In this document: positions 41,761 through 55,236 of the stretch, piece after piece | How positions within the stretch are numbered: the first letter of the stretch is position 1 | How the letters are laid out: every line of letters starts with the position of its first letter | NCBI RefSeq assembly: GCF_003254395.2 | Contig: NC_037644.1 | Coordinates: 8,028,086 to 8,092,085 of the forward strand | Direction: 5' to 3' | Length of the DNA: 64,000 nucleotides | Origin: Apis mellifera | Lineage: Eukaryota > Arthropoda > Insecta > Hymenoptera > Apidae | Notes under the pieces: model-generated | Database searches by the model: none | What the model saw: the letters and a program-made list of their open reading frames with translations, nothing else | What the model was told of the DNA's origin: nothing | Translations under genes and position numbers: made by a program

Positions 41761-42151
41761 ATTATTTGCACGTGGTGCAAAGAATTAGTTATTTATCACG
41801 TTTCCTTTGCTTAATATTTATTCGTTGCAATTTCTTCTCCAATTTAGAAAATTCCTTAAAAATAATGCAATAAACGTATCTCGAAAGAAAATGTATCAAT
41901 TTTGAAAAATTTTTTCGATAAAAAAAATCTTCCTCAATCAAACTTTTTACTTGTAATTATTTGCACGTGGTGCAAAGAATTAGTTATTTATCACTTTTTC
42001 CTTTGCTTGATACTTGTTCGTCGCAATTTCTTCTCCAATTTAAAAAATTCTTCTAAAAATAATGCAATAAACGTATCTCGAAAGAAAATGTATCAATTTT
42101 GAAAAATTTTTTCGATAAAAAAAATCTTCCTCAATCAAACTTTTTACTTGT
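41761..42151. repeat. Tandem duplication, 195-bp unit x2
   Basis: Copies begin ATTATTTGCACGTGGTGCAA at 41761 and 41956 and end TTTTTACTTGTA. They are nearly identical. The GCACGTGGTGC segment is a small imperfect palindrome containing a CACGTG E-box, so each copy carries one E-box. Confidence 0.9.
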
Positions 42152-42427
42152 ATTCTTGTAATCCATTATGATCCACAAAACGAAATATTATTCTTGATAA
42201 TGCAATTTATTAATCGAATCTCCATAATCTGAAAACTTTTGCAGCCGACTGTAATTTAAGCTTCATTTTCTTTCTCTTCATTCAAAACTATCCTCTACCT
42301 TCTATTTTATTTATCTCGTAACATTTTTTTTAAAATGTGCTTTTCTAAAGTAAATAGTCAAATTCATCCACTCGAAAAAAAAAAACAAATTTTTTGACAC
42401 GCGAGAAAAAAAATAATCTCGACTCAC

Positions 42428-42676
42428 CAAGCATCTTGACACCTTGGACAGGACTAACGGGGTAAAAATCGCCGTGGAGGGGGCAATGGAAGCCGACCCT
42501 GCGCTCCCTTCTTCTCGCCCTTCTGGTGAGCATGCAGAGTAGCACGCCCAGGGCGAGCATAAGGGCGCCCACGACTATACAAATAGGTCCAAGGATCCGC
42601 GAATTTCCTGTGAACGCGATCCTAGCAGCGTACGAGTCCTTGTCCTCGTCCTCCCCTGGGCCACGATACGACGCAG
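42428..42676 (-). CDS. Exon 2: extracellular loop and second membrane segment
   Basis: The acceptor is CTTGTTTCAG with a good pyrimidine tract and the donor is CTTG|GTGAGT, close to consensus. The 249 bases complete residue 65, encode residues 66-147 and begin residue 148. The loop is acidic (GPGEDEDKDSY) and is followed by SRILGPICIVVGALMLALGV, a second transmembrane helix at about 93-115. The next nine residues, RRARRRERR, are a strong cytoplasmic stop-transfer signal. GFHCPLHGDF follows, with Cys and His residues of unknown role. L-G-P followed by a glycine-rich helix and basic residues is what suggests the TMEM200 family. Composition is much richer in GC than the surrounding intron. No independent initiation site is expected here, although ATG codons occur inside the helix. 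Confidence 0.9.
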
Positions 42677-43229
42677 CTGAAACAAGCGAGGGAACATTAT
42701 TTTTAAAACATTATTTTTATTTGAGAATTTAAGAATTTGGTTTTTCTTTTTTTTTTTTTTTTATTATTAATTTTTTCTCTCTTAAATTTATTAAATTAGA
42801 TTGCAGATAATTGCACGATGATGGAATTTTTAAGAAGGATTCTAGCAGCACTATTTTGGTTTTCTTTTCTTCTTCTTCTTCTTCTTCGTCCCATTGTCTT
42901 CCTTCTCCTCCTCGCCATTTTCGACCGTCTTATTAATGTTTCAAATTTAATCTAGCCGGAGTGCTCGCGGCTAAGTTCACGCTTCCGTGGACGGCTGCGT
43001 TATATTATCCATCGTTGTTGTGTAGGTGTGTAGGTGTGTGTAACGGGTACAGGTGTGAGAGGTTATGTCAAAGAGGGAAAGGGAGAGAAATACGATTTTT
43101 CATTTGAAGATAAGTGGATTTTCTAACTTGATGAGATATATAGGAATGGAAAGTTTGGAAATTTTTGGAAGTATGGTGGAAGAGGAAGCTTTGACAAAGT
43201 TTTCTTGGTGTGTTAAGGTGTTGCAGGTG

Positions 43230-44157
43230 GAGAAAATATTAATATGAGATTATGAATTGTAATAATGATGATTTAATTTATAATTTTGTATTCAAGTAGT
43301 TGAGATAATAATTGAAAATGAATTAGATATTAAAATAATTCATAGTTTTGAAAATATTTCAGTTTTCAAGCTTAAATGATTATTGTCATAATAAATTGAA
43401 AACATAAATGTATGGTCTCAGGATTGTCAATAAAGTGTTCCAAATGTTGGTCGAGAAAATATTAATATGAGATTATAAATTATAATAATAATAATTTAAT
43501 TTATAATTTTTTATTCAAGTAGTTGAGATAATAATTGAAAATGAATTAGATATTAAAATAATTCATAGTTTTGAAAATATTTCAGTTTTCAGGCTTACGT
43601 GATTGTTGTAATAGTAAATTGAAAACTAATTTTTACATAAATATGTGGTCTCAGGATTGTCAATAAAGTGTTCCAAATATTGGTCGAGAAAATATTAATA
43701 TGAGATTATGAATTGTAATAATGATAATTTAATTTATAATTTTGTATTCAAGTAGTTGAGATAATAATTGAAAATGAATTAGATTATTAAAATAATTCAT
43801 AAAAATTTCGAAAATATTTTGAGTTAAGTAAGTTTTCAGACTTAGGTGATTATTGTAATAATAAATTGAAAATTAATTTTTACATAGGATATGTCAAGAT
43901 TGTCAATAAAATGTTCCAAATGTTGGTCGAGAAAATATTAATATGAGATTATGAATTGTAATAATAATAATTTAATTTATAATTTTGTATTCAAGTAGTT
44001 GAGATAATAATTGAAAATGAATTAGATATTAAAATAATTCATACTTTTGAAAATATTTCAGTTTTCAAGCTTAGGTGATTGTTGTAATAATAAATTAAAA
44101 ACTAATTTTTACATAGGGTGTAGTGTCAGGATTGTCAATAAAGTATTCCAAGTATTG
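43230..44157. repeat. Tandem array, 223-243 bp unit x4
   Basis: The anchor GAGAAAATATTAATATGAGA occurs at 43230, 43453, 43686 and 43929. Each unit ends with AGGATTGTCAATAAAGTGTT or a near variant. Copies differ by small indels. It begins about 550 bp upstream of exon 2, inside intron 1. Confidence 0.92.
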
Positions 44158-46999
44158 GTTATTTACTTTTGTTGAAAAGAATAATTGAAATATTTTAAAT
44201 ATCAAATTTACATATACAAAATATTATTTTAAATAATTATATCTTAAAAATTTATTTAAAATTCAAATATATTTGTTCATCATTACAAATCTTTCATTTC
44301 AATAATTTTCAATATTGTTTACTTTTTTGAATACTGTATTCAATAAATCATGAATCATTCAAATAATATTTTTTATTCAAATTAAAGACAAAAATGAATG
44401 CATCTTTTATTAAATATACATAATATTTACATATTTATTAGTATCCAAAGTTTTTTTAATAAGCTTAAATTTAAAAATAAAAAAAAATGGAAAAATTTAT
44501 AATGATAATCGAATCACGAAGTCACGACTTTTATTTTTTTTTTATACTTCATGATAAGTGCATGTACAAAGAATTTATATATTCTCATAAATCATTATTG
44601 AAAATTTCATCAAACGAAAAATCTAACATTTTCATGCATTCACATTAAATCTTATCGTACAATGAATTATTGATTTTTTTAAAAGAATAACCATGACAAT
44701 TGTCGTTTCACAATTAACATTGTAAATTTAAAAAAATTTATTCCGATCATTGTAAATAAAAAGCAATCTTGTCTTTTGTATTTTAAAAAAAAAAAAATCT
44801 ATCGTTTGCAAGAGCGTAAACACGCGATATATTCAAGTATTCTTTAAAGTACAATGGAATATCGATTATCGTCGATTATTCGAAGTTTGATTATTCAAAT
44901 GACGGACTATCTGAACACGAGATAAGAAAAATGGTGTTTAAACAACCATTCAAACTATCGAGCAATATTTACATTACGAAAAAAAATTAAATTTTTCGAG
45001 GAATTTAAAAATTTTCTTTGAAATTAATCTTTAAACTTGTTTTGAAAAAAATCTATTTTTCAAAATAAAATTAAATTAATAATAATATTCGAAATGAATT
45101 ATTTATTATTTCATTTTAACGAAAAAATAACATTATTGCTTGTTCAATTTTTCATTCTATGATATTCTCTGATCTCATTCGATAAACAAAATAAATATTA
45201 TGTTATTATTTTCTTCTAAACAATTTTCCAATATTTACTTTATCACAATTAACATTATTTAAAATAATTAATATTTCTAATAATAATAAATTATTGTTTG
45301 AAATGAAAAACTTTTTTGTAATTTCTTTAATTATACATATATTTCCCTTACGTAATTCTCACAGGAAACACGTATGATCGTAATTCCCACGAGAATCTCA
45401 ATTTCCATTAAGATTAGATTTTCCTCGAAATAAAACTCGAAAAATAAAGATTATATTTTCCGCGAGATTTAAAATCGCAAGTACGTAAACAAAAGAAAAC
45501 GTTAGCTGTTGTAGATAAAATCTCTGGATGGAGCCGCCATTCCATCCCAGTTTAATTGGTTTATTGTTTAAGGTTAGGTTAAGTTTAAGTTCAGACTTGC
45601 ACTCGGTAAACCAGCGGTGAATCCACCATCTTTCGAGCCAGAAGAAGAAGCTCTGAAAATCGTTGGAAATAAGGATTTGTTGCAACTGAAAATTTTCTTT
45701 CACGCTTTCACACCTTTTCCCCCGTTTAACCGGAATATACGACGTTGTAGATGTTGCAGAAGGATGCTTGGAACGAGAAATCATAGAGTATCAAGCTCGA
45801 GGCGAGAATAAAATGGAAAAATTCTTATTCGAGAGAGACTGGATACAGGATGAGCTCGGCTGCGTTCAATACGACTTGACTTGATACGCTGTATCTATTT
45901 ATATTATCGGGCAACTTATTATATTTTCTTGTAACAGGATACAGAGATCCGAGAGATTAGCAATAGGAATCATTTAATTCAATTCCGCTTATTTTCTTCT
46001 TTTTTTTTTTAATAATAAAAATAATAAGTTTGTTTGTTTATGAATGGTTGAAGGATAAAAAAAAATTTTACAAATGTACATGTAATAAATGTATATATCT
46101 GCACATCATTATTTACTTGATATAATTTAGTAAATATTTGTATATACAACTATATTTGATATTGTAAAAATGAAATTTATAAGTTTGATAAAGAAGAATG
46201 TGCAATCAGATACTAAAAAAATTTTATATAATGTATTATTAAGGGAATATGGAATTATATTTATTTAAGAAATTGCTATTTCAATTCTTTTAACTGTCAA
46301 TCGACACTAGCGCCACGTAACTATTACTAATAATCAATATACTTATACATTTATTTATTTCTTCAATTTTTCTTTTTCTTTTTTTAATAGTTGAATTATT
46401 GTAGTTTTCTTGATTAAAATTTTCATTCTTTAAGGATTTCAAGTGATCAAGTGTGCTTTTCAATATAAAAATTCTTTTTTGAAATAACAACTTGTATTAG
46501 GCAAACAGTTTTTTTTATCTTTTATTATCTATACTATACTTCAATACACATCATGTACATAAAAATATTCTGAATATGCGAAGCTAAAGTTTAATCAGTT
46601 GTTAAAATATTTTTGTGCCAAAAATTTTTATCATCATATTTACTATATGATTTAACATACCTTAGAATCAAAATATCTTTGCTGTTGATTCTTTTCTCAA
46701 AAATATTGCACAATTCCAACAAATAATTCCAACATAATCTTCCCTACAAATTACTTCTTTACACTTGAAAAATTATCCATCAGAGATGATAAAAAGCAAG
46801 TATTACAAAAAGAAAAGCATTTCTGTCATTCATTGACAATCTACTCAAACATTTAAGCTCCCAATCTAAGAAAAATTATTAGATTGCTGGAAGAAGAAGA
46901 AGAAATTATTATTTATTAAGAAATATTATTATAATTATTATAAAATATTATTATTTGTAAGAAATTATTATTTCTTCTGAATTGTAAAGTAATTGTTCT

Positions 47000-47340
47000 C
47001 TACATTTTTCTTTTTCCATGGAAAAGTGGAAGGAGTGGAAGAAAACAGGAATACTTTCTTTCCATCTAGAAGACATTCTGTCGAAACACACCGATTGCTC
47101 TTGGAAACGTATTGCACGTGTGGAAAAGTGTGTGGGAGAGTTTCGAAGGAACTTTCTTGCGAGCAAGTCGCGGAGAAAGTCATTCTTCTATGCGCGCGAT
47201 CTTTATAAGGGAAGAAACTCGGTGGAAAGAGGAGGAATGTCGCGGCCAAAGTGAGGGGCACATACAACCCGTTCCTGATTTCATTGTACGCGAAATCTGA
47301 ACATGGATCATTGTACGCGTAGGCAGACGAGAAACCGTTC
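47000..47340. other. GC-richer purine-biased island in intron 1
   Basis: About 340 bp open in several frames on both strands. One plus-strand frame starts at 47018 with CCATGG context and runs 78 codons, rich in Lys, Arg and Glu. No motif is recognised and the opposite strand is open longer, so no coding call is made. Confidence 0.3.
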
Positions 47341-50189
47341 GCTCGTTTCAATTGAAAGATTAATATATTCGCTGTGTGAGTTTAGGAGGAGTGTGGAGGT
47401 TGAGGGAGTGGGCAGAAAATTTAAGAGGGTAATTTTGGCGAGTGGAGAACAAATGTAAAATATAAAAATGGAAAGATGTGTATATATATGCAAAAAAGGT
47501 CATTGTTTAGTTTATTTTTTAAATTGTAAGCAATTTAATTTTGAAAAATATTATATGTTTGTTTAATATTATATTATATTATATATTATATATTACATTA
47601 TTATTATTATATTAAATATTATAATAATGAGAGATGCTTCTATCTCTAACATTTTATCTCTGTCTGACTATATTTGATGGAAAATTATAAATTGCTTGTA
47701 ATTAAGAGTATGAAACAATTCTTGTTTTAATTTAAATTTTGAAATTTAAAATCTACTTATCTATTTCTTCTTATATATCTTGGATTCAACGTGTATTTTC
47801 TATGATATTGAGACAAATGTAAGAGGAAAATTATAGGCAACCAATAATATTCTGACGATTTTCTTTTTTCCTTTTTTTTTTTTTATGACATAAGAATATG
47901 AAGAAACGTAAGACTTGTGAAACGTTGTGTTCTGTATTCGCGGAATAACTGCAAGTAATCGTTGAGGTTTTGTGGTTGATTGCACTTAGAATTCAAGTTT
48001 CGCGAACAACATTTTTTTCTTCATTTGAATTATTATTATTGTGTATGTAATTGTTGGAAAAATTAAAAATAGAGAGTTTGTAAAATAGTTTTTTCATTTC
48101 TCAATCTTGTGATTTTTATAAGGATAACTTTATAATTTTTCCATTATAAAACTTTCTTGATTGCTTGATAAAATAATAATTTTTCATAATAATTCATGTG
48201 AAGTAATTTCAAAATATCAAACAAAATTTGTATGTAAAAATTACTTGGTATACAAATAAAATAATTAATGAATCAAAATAGTTATGAATGCAATTATTTT
48301 GATTTTTTTAAAGAAAATTTTGAAGTCTTGATTTTAAAATCATGCAAATTATTGAATAAGTTAATGATTTAAAAAATTATATTGTAATGATCAATATTCT
48401 TTTTCTAATCTATAAAAATTGAAATAAATAAATCAATCAATGAAGAAAGTTAATTAAAATTTCTCTTCTTTTTTTCAAATCATTTAATCTCAATATAATT
48501 TAATTAATTTATAATTTCCCTTTGTATAATTAAATAATTTTTTCAAACACATACGAGTGTTCATTCAATAAAAATCATAGAATAATATATTGTACGTTCA
48601 CGTAACCGAATCAAATTGTTAAAAATAAATAACTTGAAATCTAAATTTACATGCAGACTAAACAGACTGATATAGAATAGATTACTATGCGATGGAACAC
48701 TTAAAATTTCTTTTTTTGAATTTTATTACGACTTTTATTTCTCTCTGCAATCAAATAAAAATTATTTTTTCCAGTATTTATAAATAATAATACATATTTG
48801 AAAATTCCAATAATAAAATAGTAATTTTAAAATCAAACGTATCAAATAGCAGTTGGATTTAAAAATCTTTTGAGATGAGAATATAAAAAATTTTAAATTC
48901 AATCTTATTAATATTAAGGATTAAATATAAAATCATTATATCTATGTGTATTCAATATGAAAGATCACAATTTTAGTTAAGAAATCTTTTTAAGAAATGA
49001 AATAGGTAAGCTGTAAACAAAAAAAAATATTGAAAATTGTTAAGAATTGTAAAATCTTTTTTAAATATAACTTGGTATATTTATACAGAATGATTTAATT
49101 GTCATTAATAAAGAGAGTCATTAATAAAAGCACTGACAATGTTTAAAAGTAGAAATATTTTAACGTTTGTTCATTCAATTACAAAAAATTGCAAAATAAC
49201 ATGAATTTTAAAATCTGATTTAGCACTTGTAAGTCATAACGAAGAGCAACGACCTCTTCCCCTCGAACTTTCAAATCCCCTACTTAAGAATCCATAAAAA
49301 TTCAGATTTATTTCAAACAGTTGATACACTGTAATTATACTTGGAGCGAAAGCAAAAGAAAATAAATTTTAAACGATACGATTAATAATCATGTAACTTT
49401 AAAAAGTAAATTATCTCATATATCTCGTATATCTCACAGATTATATGAAAATCTGTTTTCCATTATTCAATTAACATATTTAATGCATATTTTTTTAAAT
49501 ATATATTTGAAATTCATTAATTTTCGAGAAATTAAATTATAAACAATCATGAAATAATTACACAATCATAAAATTGACTTTGAATTTTCAAATTCGATTT
49601 TTTTAAAAATTAATGTTTAAATGAACAAAATATTATTCTAAGTTTCTCGATGATTTATTAATACTCCAATTTCACTTAAAAACTTTTCAAACATGATTTC
49701 AAAAACTTTAAAAAATTTTATTTTTTTTATTTATATTTGCATTTAGAATTATCTTCTTAATTAATAATTTTTGATACATCATTAAAACACGTGAAAATAT
49801 TATCAATATAATAAATTTCAATAGGAATAAATATTTTGAATATTTATTCAAAAATTTAATAAAATCATCAGATAATCGTTAACAATTTATCTCTATAATA
49901 ATAATATAATATGAAATGCGAAAAAGAAACAAAAAAACTACAACTCTAGCTGTTTCTCATCCATTATCGTTATCTTAATCGATATCAAGTTTAATCGATA
50001 TCGATAAAGTCACATCTTAATATAAAATTGCGCTATAATTGCAACGTTCTCCAATCAAATTTCATTCCCCTCCCTCTCCCCCCCCATACACGTATAATCG
50101 ATCCAACCTTCGGTATTTTTAATATACCTCTCCCTGAAAACTACTACTACCATTCCAAACAAAATTATATTATTACAAAGAAACTCGTC

Positions 50190-50690
50190 CACTCGTTAAA
50201 GCTAAATAGATTCGGGCGCAAAGTGAAAAATAAATTTTGCCGATACGTGATCCAGCATGTAGAGTGGCCGGTTCACGGGGAGTATAATACGTAGCAAGGG
50301 GCAGCAACTGATGGGAAACGAAAGGGAAATGGGCTACAGGACCGGTCTCATCGGCGAGAAGGTGGAGGCAAAAAAAAGAAGGAGGAGTAGAGAAGGACTG
50401 ACCGGTTTTGATAAATCGGTTGGTAACAACGGTCCAGACCTGTATCCAAGAAACCGTGGCCAAACGAGTAAACGGCCAGCTGTTGCCCGTTAGTGAACCT
50501 TCTTTCTTCCCTCGTTTCTTCTTCTTCCACGCCACCTCTTCTTCCTCTCTCTCCTCCTCCTTCCCCCTCCTCCTCTTCTTCTTCTTCCTTTTTCTTCTTT
50601 TTCCTCTTCGTGACATAAACGCTCCATTGCCATCGTCGAGTTCGATCACCTCGAATAATAGTGGTTCTCAAATGACGTACGACGTAAGGA
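50190..50690. other. GC-rich island with pyrimidine tract in intron 1
   Basis: It contains several GC-rich repeats of an ACCGG-type motif, CpGs and the pure pyrimidine run. The longest stop-free ATG frame of the window (158 codons, minus strand) lies here but is mostly low-complexity. A regulatory role is possible. Confidence 0.35.
50535..50609. repeat. 75-nt pure pyrimidine tract
   Basis: Only C and T occur over 75 bases, mixing CTT, TCC and CCCCC runs. The complementary purine strand explains the Lys/Glu/Arg-rich frames on the minus strand. Such tracts can form triplex (H-DNA) structures. Confidence 0.9.
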
Positions 50691-50693
50691 GCA

Positions 50694-50721
50694 AAAATAA
50701 ATAAATAAATAAATAAATAAA
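50694..50721. repeat. (AAAT)n microsatellite
   Basis: About seven AAAT tetramers. Confidence 0.9.
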
Positions 50722-51324
50722 ATGGCCAATTGGTTTTAAGATAAAGATAGCGTGACGCGAATTTTCAATTATCCTTAACGTTATATACATATTCGAGCGA
50801 TAATAAAATATATCGAGAAATAAGAAAAAGAAAATTCAGATCGCTTTAAAGATTCGAAAATTTTCTAATTTTCTTTGTGATGACGTTGTTATATCATTTA
50901 TTATCATATTATGCGTAGCTTTTATTTTACTTCTGTATAATATTTGAACATTTTCCACTAGAAAGAAAAACTAGAAGGAGAGAATTTAATAATCTCTTGG
51001 TGGCAAGTTTTAACATTGAGGTTAGGTTTCTCTTAAAAGATTAAACTCATGCACGAGAGAAGCGCAGAGAGATTAAAAGGGGAATTACGTGGTATCGATT
51101 GCACCCTAACGAATTCCAAGTATGTAAACGATGTATTCGTTTGATTTGTAACCGCGTTGCATAATAAAAGATCGCAAGAATTAACGGCTTTAAATGGATT
51201 TCTCACACCCTCGTACAAACAAGTTGACATTCACGACGTGGCTCGATGTTTATCGATCGTTCGAACAATCTTCGATTGTTCGATCACGAGAAGCCCCCAT
51301 CATTTATTTCCTCGTACACACACA

Positions 51325-51344
51325 TGTGTGTGTGTGTGTGTGTG
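51325..51344. repeat. (TG)10 microsatellite next to an AC run
   Basis: A TG run is preceded directly by ACACACACA, so the junction can form a short hairpin. Confidence 0.93.
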
Positions 51345-53653
51345 TTACTAGATCGACGCTAGTGATTTCTTCGCGAATCGATCAATCCAATTTCCAATGA
51401 CTTGGTTCGTTCGAGCCTCAGCTCGGCTTAGAAACAAGGCTTCTCGTGTTCGACACAGATAATCCAATTTCGCAAATACGACAGAGGCTTCCGTGAAGAT
51501 CCGTGAAGAATCTTCGGCTTGGAAAACATTTTTATTATGCCAACGATTTCCAATTTGTTTTGCCTCTTTGGCATTCGTGCTTAACCCTCTCTCTATTTAA
51601 TTAAGCTTCGAATAATCTCTTGTAATTTATTTAACAAATACAGGATTCGATGCGAATATATATCTATCGTTGAAATATTCTAAAGCCGCGTCCTCATCGT
51701 ATCGCGTCCGTTAATCGACGCTGATTGGTCGAACAATTTGGCCAATCGCTCGCGATATATCCCTATTTTCAGTAATCAAATTCGATGGTTCAATAGCAAA
51801 ATCTAATTATTATCGAATTCCCAGAATTTCAGTTATTTGTCGAATATCAAAAGAAAATTTGATTTTGATCATTAATTTTATTAACATCGGTCGGTAAATC
51901 GATCGGTTTTCACGCGACTGGAATATATATATATAAGGCGAAATAGGGATAAGTGATTTTTTACCGCGCGATGTCGTTGCGATCGTCGATGTTTTCCTTC
52001 GTTTTTCCCTCGTTTTCTTAAATAAAAAATGAAAATGGACATATAATCGATGATATTGCAACGATATCTCGACGAAAAAAAACATCGCTCGTGTGCATTA
52101 GGCTTTAATCTAGTTGTTTGGATCTGTTGAATGGCTTTGTTGATTACAATAAATACCGATGGAGTGGGGATTCGACTTGATATCCGTTCTAGTGACCGAA
52201 CATTCTATTATCTAAATTGTACAATATCTCTTTTAACGATGTAATTACTAGGTTTTTTTACCATGATAATGGAAATAAAATTTGAAATTGACATTGGATA
52301 CGTTCCTCATATATATGAAGAATATATAATCACATTGAAACGTAAATGTGCAATGTTAATTATTGGAACAAAATAAAGCTAAAATATAGAAAAATGAATT
52401 TGAAGATTATTTGTAAGATATATATATATTTGCATTTTTCAGATACACGAAGAAGTTTAAAAATAAAATTAAAAAATAAAAATTCGTGTATGCTAGAACA
52501 TTTATATATTCTGGATTTATGCTTTATAGTTAAATTTGTAATTAAAATTTAAAGTATTCGATAGAATAATTTCGAAATGGCTGAACTTTTTCATTCTCAC
52601 ACAAGAGACAATATCTCTTATTATATATACATTGAAAAATAGATAAAAATATTTATTCTAACAAAAACTCTGAAAGAAATATTAAGAAACAGAGTAACAG
52701 TTATAAATAGGTATTTTATAACTGTACGGATCTTCGATTTATATTCACGATCGAGTTATTCTAACACGATTCTGTCCCATAAACAGAGCTCTTCGTTGTA
52801 CTTATTGCACATATTGAACATATGGCAATCTGACAAAAAAATAATATTTCATCCAATATCGTTGATTAAGTACAGTTATGTCGATCAATAAGTTGATTCA
52901 TTTTCTTTTTCTTTCTTTCTCTTTTAACAAATCAGTTCAAACGTTTCTACGACTACTAAAATTATTCTCTCGTTCCCCAATGGATTGATAAAAAAAAAAA
53001 AAAATTAATAAAAAAGGTATAAGAATTAAATGGTAATTTGTCACAAGGGATTAACAATTTACGTAACGAGCAATCTTAACATTATATATCTGATGAAAAA
53101 GAGTTGAATAATATTCTCTTATGCTCATTCCATGATGTAACGACATTATAACTTCGTAGAAAATTGCTTCTCCATGTTGTGTGTCCCACACAGCAGTATT
53201 ACTTAATTTTAAGTTTAGGTTAATCTCGAGTTTACAAACTTTATACGCTATAATACACGTACACGTGTATTTATGCTCTATAATACGAAAGATAGGTTAC
53301 AAATGGAGTTTCCAGTTGTAAATAGGTCACGGATTATCAGCAAGTAATTAAGGATTATCTTTAATACAGACTTAAGAAGCCTAGCAAAACAAAGTATTTC
53401 TATTGCCTCGTAATACTTTTTATTGTGCATGAAATGATAATAATAAGAATGATAAATATTTTTGAAGAGAAATATATGATGAATAAAACGTATTTTTCTT
53501 TTTGTTATTATGGAGTTGTTCTTTGAAATATCTTCGAAATTATTTATAATATGAAAAAATGTTCAAATGTAATATAAAAATGTTATTTAATATGTATATC
53601 GAAAATTAATGAATTTTACATGCGTTCATGTTGCGAAAAGAATTTACATATTG

Positions 53654-53667
53654 GCGCCATCTGTGAG
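53654..53667 (-). promoter_or_regulatory. CTCF-like insulator motif
   Basis: On the minus strand CTCACAGATGGCGC carries the same AGATGGCGC core as the site at 21428, with the 5' half less well matched. It is in intron 1, about 3 kb from exon 1, and points opposite to the 21.4 kb motif. Confidence 0.32.
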
Positions 53668-53696
53668 AAAAATTCGTGCCACTATCTGTTTCACAG

Positions 53697-53722
53697 ATAT
53701 ATATATATATATATATATATAT
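53697..53722. repeat. (AT)13 microsatellite
   Basis: Uninterrupted AT dinucleotides. Confidence 0.95.
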
Positions 53723-55236
53723 GTAGATGCATATCTATAAATTCAATACTATGACTGAAAAAGTATACAGAATCACGTGTATTCGATAAAATATATGTAA
53801 TTTAATTATACATATGAGAAAAAAAATTCTATAACTTATCTTGAATTATATAGCTACGATATAGAATATATAAATATGGATAAATACTGCATGTATTGAA
53901 TAAAAAATAAATTTTTTAGAAATTAAAATTTAACGATAAAATTTATATTCATAAATATTAAAATATTTACGAAGGAAATTTATATCTGATTCAGATTCTT
54001 TTAAAATAATCAAATAATATATTCTAACTTAACCTAACCTAAAAATTTATTATTAATCTTTATTCATTTATCTATTCCTCATCTTTTGGAATGGATTCAA
54101 TACATCGAGACAACGAAAATAATTTTTGTCTGAAACTATTTCCTTTCTTCCTCTTCTTTCGAGACAAGATTATCGTTACAAAGACATAAATTTTATAAGT
54201 TGTTTCGAAATAAGTACATATATAAGTAAAATATAAAAACTTTCATATTTTTTATGTATATATTGTACGAGTATACGTATGATGAATTCATTCAAATGAA
54301 CAAAAATTAACACACATCATATATTTTTCAATTATTCTTTTCGATTTCAAACAAAATTTCATTATTGATATCATTTTTGTATCATTTTTATAACGGAGAA
54401 TTCGTAAAAACTTATGATTCATTATTTTCTCGCAGACAATAATTCTATTATCATGTGCACAACCCGTTTACTTTCTCCGAAATGGAAAGTGCAATATATT
54501 GAATGACTCTTCGACTAATAATATATAGCAATTTTACATTATATTACGCTTCCAAGATGCATCGCTTATATAAGCTTATTACGACGTTTTAGTAAATATT
54601 CTTTTAACGATCCTCGTTGATCGTTCATTATATTTTATATTTTTAATAATTTTGAAAAAAATTAAATGAAATAAAATTTATATTAACAGCCTATTAATTG
54701 TATTAAATTAATGAAAAAAGAATTTTATAATTACTTGTACATTACATTTAATTCTATCAATAAAATTCGCAGAATATCACACATAAATGTATTTTTATCG
54801 AATTGAATAAAAATTTTGTTTGATATATTTTTTTTTTTTATTGCAATTTAATTTCTAAATATCATTTAATTATGAATACTTCTTTTTCACTGTCATTTGA
54901 CTACATATTTAAATTATTCCACGTAACATGATATTTTACTTAACGAGATAACGTAGGAAGATTAATCTAAATTTATTTATATAGATATAAATTTTCTCAA
55001 ATAGATTGATATTTTTTTTAAATATTCTACAAAATTAATGGCACGAAAATTATTTAATTTCATTCTTCTGAAACAAAGTTGCGTTAAAAAAAAGAGCTTT
55101 TGCTTTAATCTCAACTAAAAGTCGAGTGCATAACGAGAATTTAACAAATGTTAAAATTTAATTCATAAAGAACACGCGAAAGAAACGTTAAAAGAAACGA
55201 TAAAATGTCGAAACTGTTGCAGTTTTAAGCTTTATG

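Larger units (their letters stand above)
14255..42427 (-). other. Intron 2 of the TMEM200-like gene
   Basis: An unusually long intron of 28,173 bp separating the second membrane segment from the cytoplasmic tail. It holds five of the tandem duplications and the palindrome module, GC islands at 24.4 and 33.6 kb, the CTCF-like motif at 21.4 kb, the GGTTA array and the candidate small gene at 38.8 kb. Large parts (for example 16.7-18.1, 19.4-21.4, 25.0-27.3 and 34.0-36.9 kb) show only AT-rich unique sequence. The 38.8 kb candidate lies inside this intron. Confidence 0.8.

Noticed and set aside
45398..45784. 128-codon minus-strand ORF
   Set aside because: No recognisable domain, no splice or promoter context and no frame-specific composition; consistent with chance.
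46968..47351. 127-codon minus-strand ORF and 71-78 codon plus-strand ORFs
   Set aside because: Five frames are open at once in this GC-richer block, so open length carries no coding information.
50173..50649. 158-codon minus-strand ORF, the longest in the window
   Set aside because: Its N-terminal half is the translated purine strand of the CT tract (Lys/Glu/Arg repeats). No domain is visible, and other frames are open over the same GC-rich island.
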